Shown: piece by piece, positions 62,071 to 64,000 of the stretch
How the letters are laid out: the number at the start of each line of letters is the position of its first letter
Numbering within the stretch: position 1 is the stretch's first letter
Source: Hyphomicrobiaceae bacterium UBA7697
Lineage (GTDB): Bacteria; Pseudomonadota; Alphaproteobacteria; Rhizobiales; Methyloligellaceae
NCBI GenBank assembly: GCA_002482645.1
Contig: DLGJ01000005.1
Location: forward strand, 551,437 to 615,436
DNA: 64,000 nt
Reading direction: 5' to 3'
Translations under genes and position numbers: made by a program
The notes under the pieces: generated by a model
Told to the model about the DNA's origin: nothing
The model's database searches: none
The model's input: only the letters and a program-made list of their open reading frames with translations

Positions 62071-62097
62071 GCACTGCCGGCCCCGCCCCGGCAGTGC
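62071..62097. terminator. Bidirectional terminator hairpin
   Basis: GCACTGCCGG-CCCCGCC-CCGGCAGTGC is a perfect 10-base stem. On the minus strand it is followed by CCTTTGTTTTCC, a T-rich stretch, so it can end the leftward binding-protein transcript; on the plus strand it can help end the BcsS-type gene. The rest of the 61984-62292 gap holds nothing recognisable. Confidence 0.7.
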
Positions 62098-62292
62098 TTG
62101 GAACGCGGCGCGCCCTTACCGGGTACGCCGTTGGATGGTGCGTTCTGTGTAGAGTGTGTCCGGAATAGGCCGATCGCCTAAAGACAAGCTCCAACGGGAA
62201 GGATGGCACGAAGCCGGCGGGCGGCGCAATTGGACGCTGCGATTGTACCCGTAATTTCTTGGGGTCCTGGGGACAAGCGCCGAGCGGCAACT

Positions 62293-63501
62293 CTACGGCG
62301 CCGCTTTCGGTGGCGCGTCCTTGGCGGCGGCCGCCGCCGCCTTGGCTTTGCGTTCCGCTTCGCGCGCGGCCGCGGCAGTGCGCACCTCGTTGGCCCAAGC
62401 GTTGAAGCGTTGCGTGAGGGATGCGCCGCCGCGATCCCACCAAGCCTGATCGAACCTCAAGGCGCGCTGAAAGTTGTCCGGCGCGGTTGGGAGAAACCTC
62501 TGCATATCGACGCCGATCACGGGATGAGGGCCTACCTGCGCAATGGCCGATGCGCGCATAGGTCCGTAAGCGGTCAACTGCGCTTGAGCGGCGAGCTGCG
62601 CAGGCTCCGTGGCGAAGCGAATGAAACGCATCGCTTCCGTCTTGTTCTTAGAAGTCTTGGGAATGGCCCATGCGTCGACGTCGTAAATCTGCCCGTCCCA
62701 TAGGATGCCGATATTGCGATCCCCGATCGCGGCGCGAAACAAGCGGCCACTATAGCCGGCGGCCATCGCAGCGCGCCCGTCGACGATCCACGTGACGGGT
62801 TGAGCCGGGTTGTCCCACAGAAGGACGTGGTTCTTGATCCTGTCGAGCGCGGCGAACGCCCGGTCCGCTCCTTCGGGCGTTCCGAGTTCCGTATATACAC
62901 TGCCGGGCGGGACGCCGTCCGCCAGGAGGGCCAATTCGAGAGTCCGTTGCGGCGTGTTCGGCAAGGCGCGCTTGCCGGGATAGCTCGCCGTGTCGAGCAG
63001 CGCGGCGATCGATTCCGGCTTGCCCGCACGGAGCGCCTTGCGGCTGAACACAATTGCGGTCGACCATGCCATGCTGGCGACGCCGCATTTCGAAATCGCA
63101 CCAGGCAGGAAATCGTCTCCGCTGTCGCCGCCGGCTTTCAGCTCATCGGCGTCCATCGGCGCAAGAAGTCCATCGGCACACAATCGATCCAGAGTGTCCG
63201 CCGAAACGTCGACGACGTCGACCGGCGTGTCGCTATTGTCGATGAGCGATTTGAGCTTCGTGCTATCGCCGCCATAGGTCTCCGTCGCGACGACCGTGCC
63301 GGTCTTCTTCGCGAACGGTTCGAACAGAGCCTCCTCTTGCGCGCGGCCATAGGCGCCACCCCAGGTCGCGACGTTCAATGTCTGCTGCGACAGAACTTCG
63401 GACGGGGCCCCCAGCGGCACGGCCACCGCCAACGCCGCGGCGAAACCGCGCAGGCCAAGGAGGCTCTTCGAACGCCTGAGGGTGGTGGGGTGGTTGAGCA
63501 C
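62293..63501 (-). CDS. Periplasmic polyamine-type solute-binding protein (family 1)
   Basis: The 402-residue precursor has a leader ending SEVLSQ, an N-terminal LNVATWGGAYGRAQEEA stretch and a DNPAQPVTWIVDGRAAMAAGYSG segment, typical of PotD/spermidine-putrescine-type binding proteins. It ends in an unusual Ala/Lys-rich tail (RKAKAAAAAAKDAPPKAAP). No permease is adjacent. Substrate could be a polyamine or small amine but is not fixed. Confidence 0.85.
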   Translation of the reverse strand: MLNHPTTLRRSKSLLGLRGFAAALAVAVPLGAPSEVLSQQTLNVATWGGAYGRAQEEALFEPFAKKTGTVVATETYGGDSTKLKSLIDNSDTPVDVVDVSADTLDRLCADGLLAPMDADELKAGGDSGDDFLPGAISKCGVASMAWSTAIVFSRKALRAGKPESIAALLDTASYPGKRALPNTPQRTLELALLADGVPPGSVYTELGTPEGADRAFAALDRIKNHVLLWDNPAQPVTWIVDGRAAMAAGYSGRLFRAAIGDRNIGILWDGQIYDVDAWAIPKTSKNKTEAMRFIRFATEPAQLAAQAQLTAYGPMRASAIAQVGPHPVIGVDMQRFLPTAPDNFQRALRFDQAWWDRGGASLTQRFNAWANEVRTAAAAREAERKAKAAAAAAKDAPPKAAP

Positions 63502-63532
63502 GAGCAGGGATCGTCGGTCGATGTCGTTTCGG

Positions 63533-64000
63533 TTATGGGCTATCCACGCGGGGCGCCCCGTTGATTTGCGTCTCCTGTGTCGAGGCCCCGGTCCGAGGGG
63601 CCGGATGGATGGCCCTCGCGATCAGGGGAACCGAGAGCGTACCATTCATCGTGATGCGCGGCTGGCTCTTTGAAACGCTTTCCGGAGGGTCGGCCGGCGC
63701 GTCAGGGTCCGCCATCCGGAAGTTCCAATCAAGGGTTTGCTGCGCGATGTCGAGACCGCCGGCCCCGGTGATCGCCCCCTTGTCGGTCACCAGATCGAAG
63801 GACTGGCACCACAGATGTCCGGCCGAGAGGCTGCAAGCGGCATCGAGGGCGGAATAGTCCGTCCCTGTTTTTTGGCTCCAGCCGCTGGCCTCGGCATCCG
63901 GCTTTGCCAGGAGCGCCGCAAGATCGACCGGCAACGATCCGTCCGCTGCCGAAACCTTGATCGTACCGGCCAGCCCCCGGATGAGTTCCTCGCGGGTCGT
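63533..64000 (-). CDS. AsmA-family protein, C-terminal part (5' end outside window)
   Basis: The frame is open to the right edge, reading TREELIRGLAGTIKVSAADG, then PVDLAALLAKPDAEASGWSQ and GGLDIAQQTLDWNFRMADPD, the usual C-terminal AsmA stretch before a weakly conserved tail. AsmA-type proteins bridge inner and outer membranes and affect lipid transport. At least 155 residues are visible; the N-terminus lies beyond the window. Confidence 0.8.
   Translation of the reverse strand, partial: TTREELIRGLAGTIKVSAADGSLPVDLAALLAKPDAEASGWSQKTGTDYSALDAACSLSAGHLWCQSFDLVTDKGAITGAGGLDIAQQTLDWNFRMADPDAPADPPESVSKSQPRITMNGTLSVPLIARAIHPAPRTGASTQETQINGAPRVDSP

Noticed and set aside
1..64000. tRNA, rRNA, CRISPR arrays, prophage or replication origin
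   Set aside because: No cloverleaf, rRNA-like stretch, regularly spaced repeats, phage structural genes or origin-type repeats were recognised by eye.

Overview
The window looks like chromosomal DNA of a GC-rich methylotrophic alphaproteobacterium, most likely a Hyphomicrobiales relative of Hyphomicrobium, Methyloceanibacter or Methylobacterium. The genus is inferred from gene content (methylamine dehydrogenase, MxaFI methanol dehydrogenase, MxaZYX regulators, BcsS- and Anbu-type genes); there is no rRNA to settle it. No tRNA, rRNA or CRISPR array was seen.

Region 1 (1-12.7 kb) is a methylamine module. It holds the tail of an APC-type permease, an OmpR-type two-component pair, then mauFBEDA and mauJ. 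The usual amicyanin gene and mauLMN do not follow. Instead there is a monohaem cytochrome c, a membrane-tethered heptahaem cytochrome c, and a dihaem peroxidase-family protein whose ligand spacing is that of classical bacterial cytochrome c peroxidase rather than MauG. A small two-helix membrane protein and a convergent tetrahelical cytochrome b close the region. This non-canonical electron-transfer and maturation set is the most interesting item in the window.

Region 2 (12.9-25.5 kb) begins with a decayed IS3-type transposase end. A leftward sulfate/sulfur-uptake island follows: an FAD/NAD(P)-binding protein, two small proteins, a sulfate-binding protein and an RBBP9-type hydrolase in one operon; then an OprP-like porin, an SLC13 permease with RCK domains, cysA, cysW, cysT, a second sulfate-binding protein and an Rrf2-family regulator with four clustered cysteines. 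Several of its promoters carry related CTAA-type palindromic elements.

Region 3 (25.7-43.4 kb) is the methanol oxidation locus. An orphan family-3 binding protein and a Cys-rich secreted protein lie beside mxaZYX, which is divergent from mxaFJGIRSACKLD. The mxa genes encode Ca-type methanol dehydrogenase, cytochrome cL and the maturation machinery. Hairpins after mxaF and after mxaI divide the operon into three expression blocks, and the R-to-D genes are joined by tiny start/stop overlaps. A beta-propeller protein and a trypsin-like protease extend the operon.

Region 4 (43.4-64 kb) is general accessory and housekeeping content. It includes small exported proteins, an MmpL-type RND exporter, an SGNH hydrolase, a PQQ-glucose/sorbosone-dehydrogenase-like lipoprotein, an RND multidrug efflux pair, the complete Anbu operon (ATP-grasp, alpha-E, transglutaminase, Anbu), a DoxX-like protein, a ChaA-type antiporter, a BcsS-like protein, a polyamine-type binding protein and a partial AsmA protein running off the right edge.
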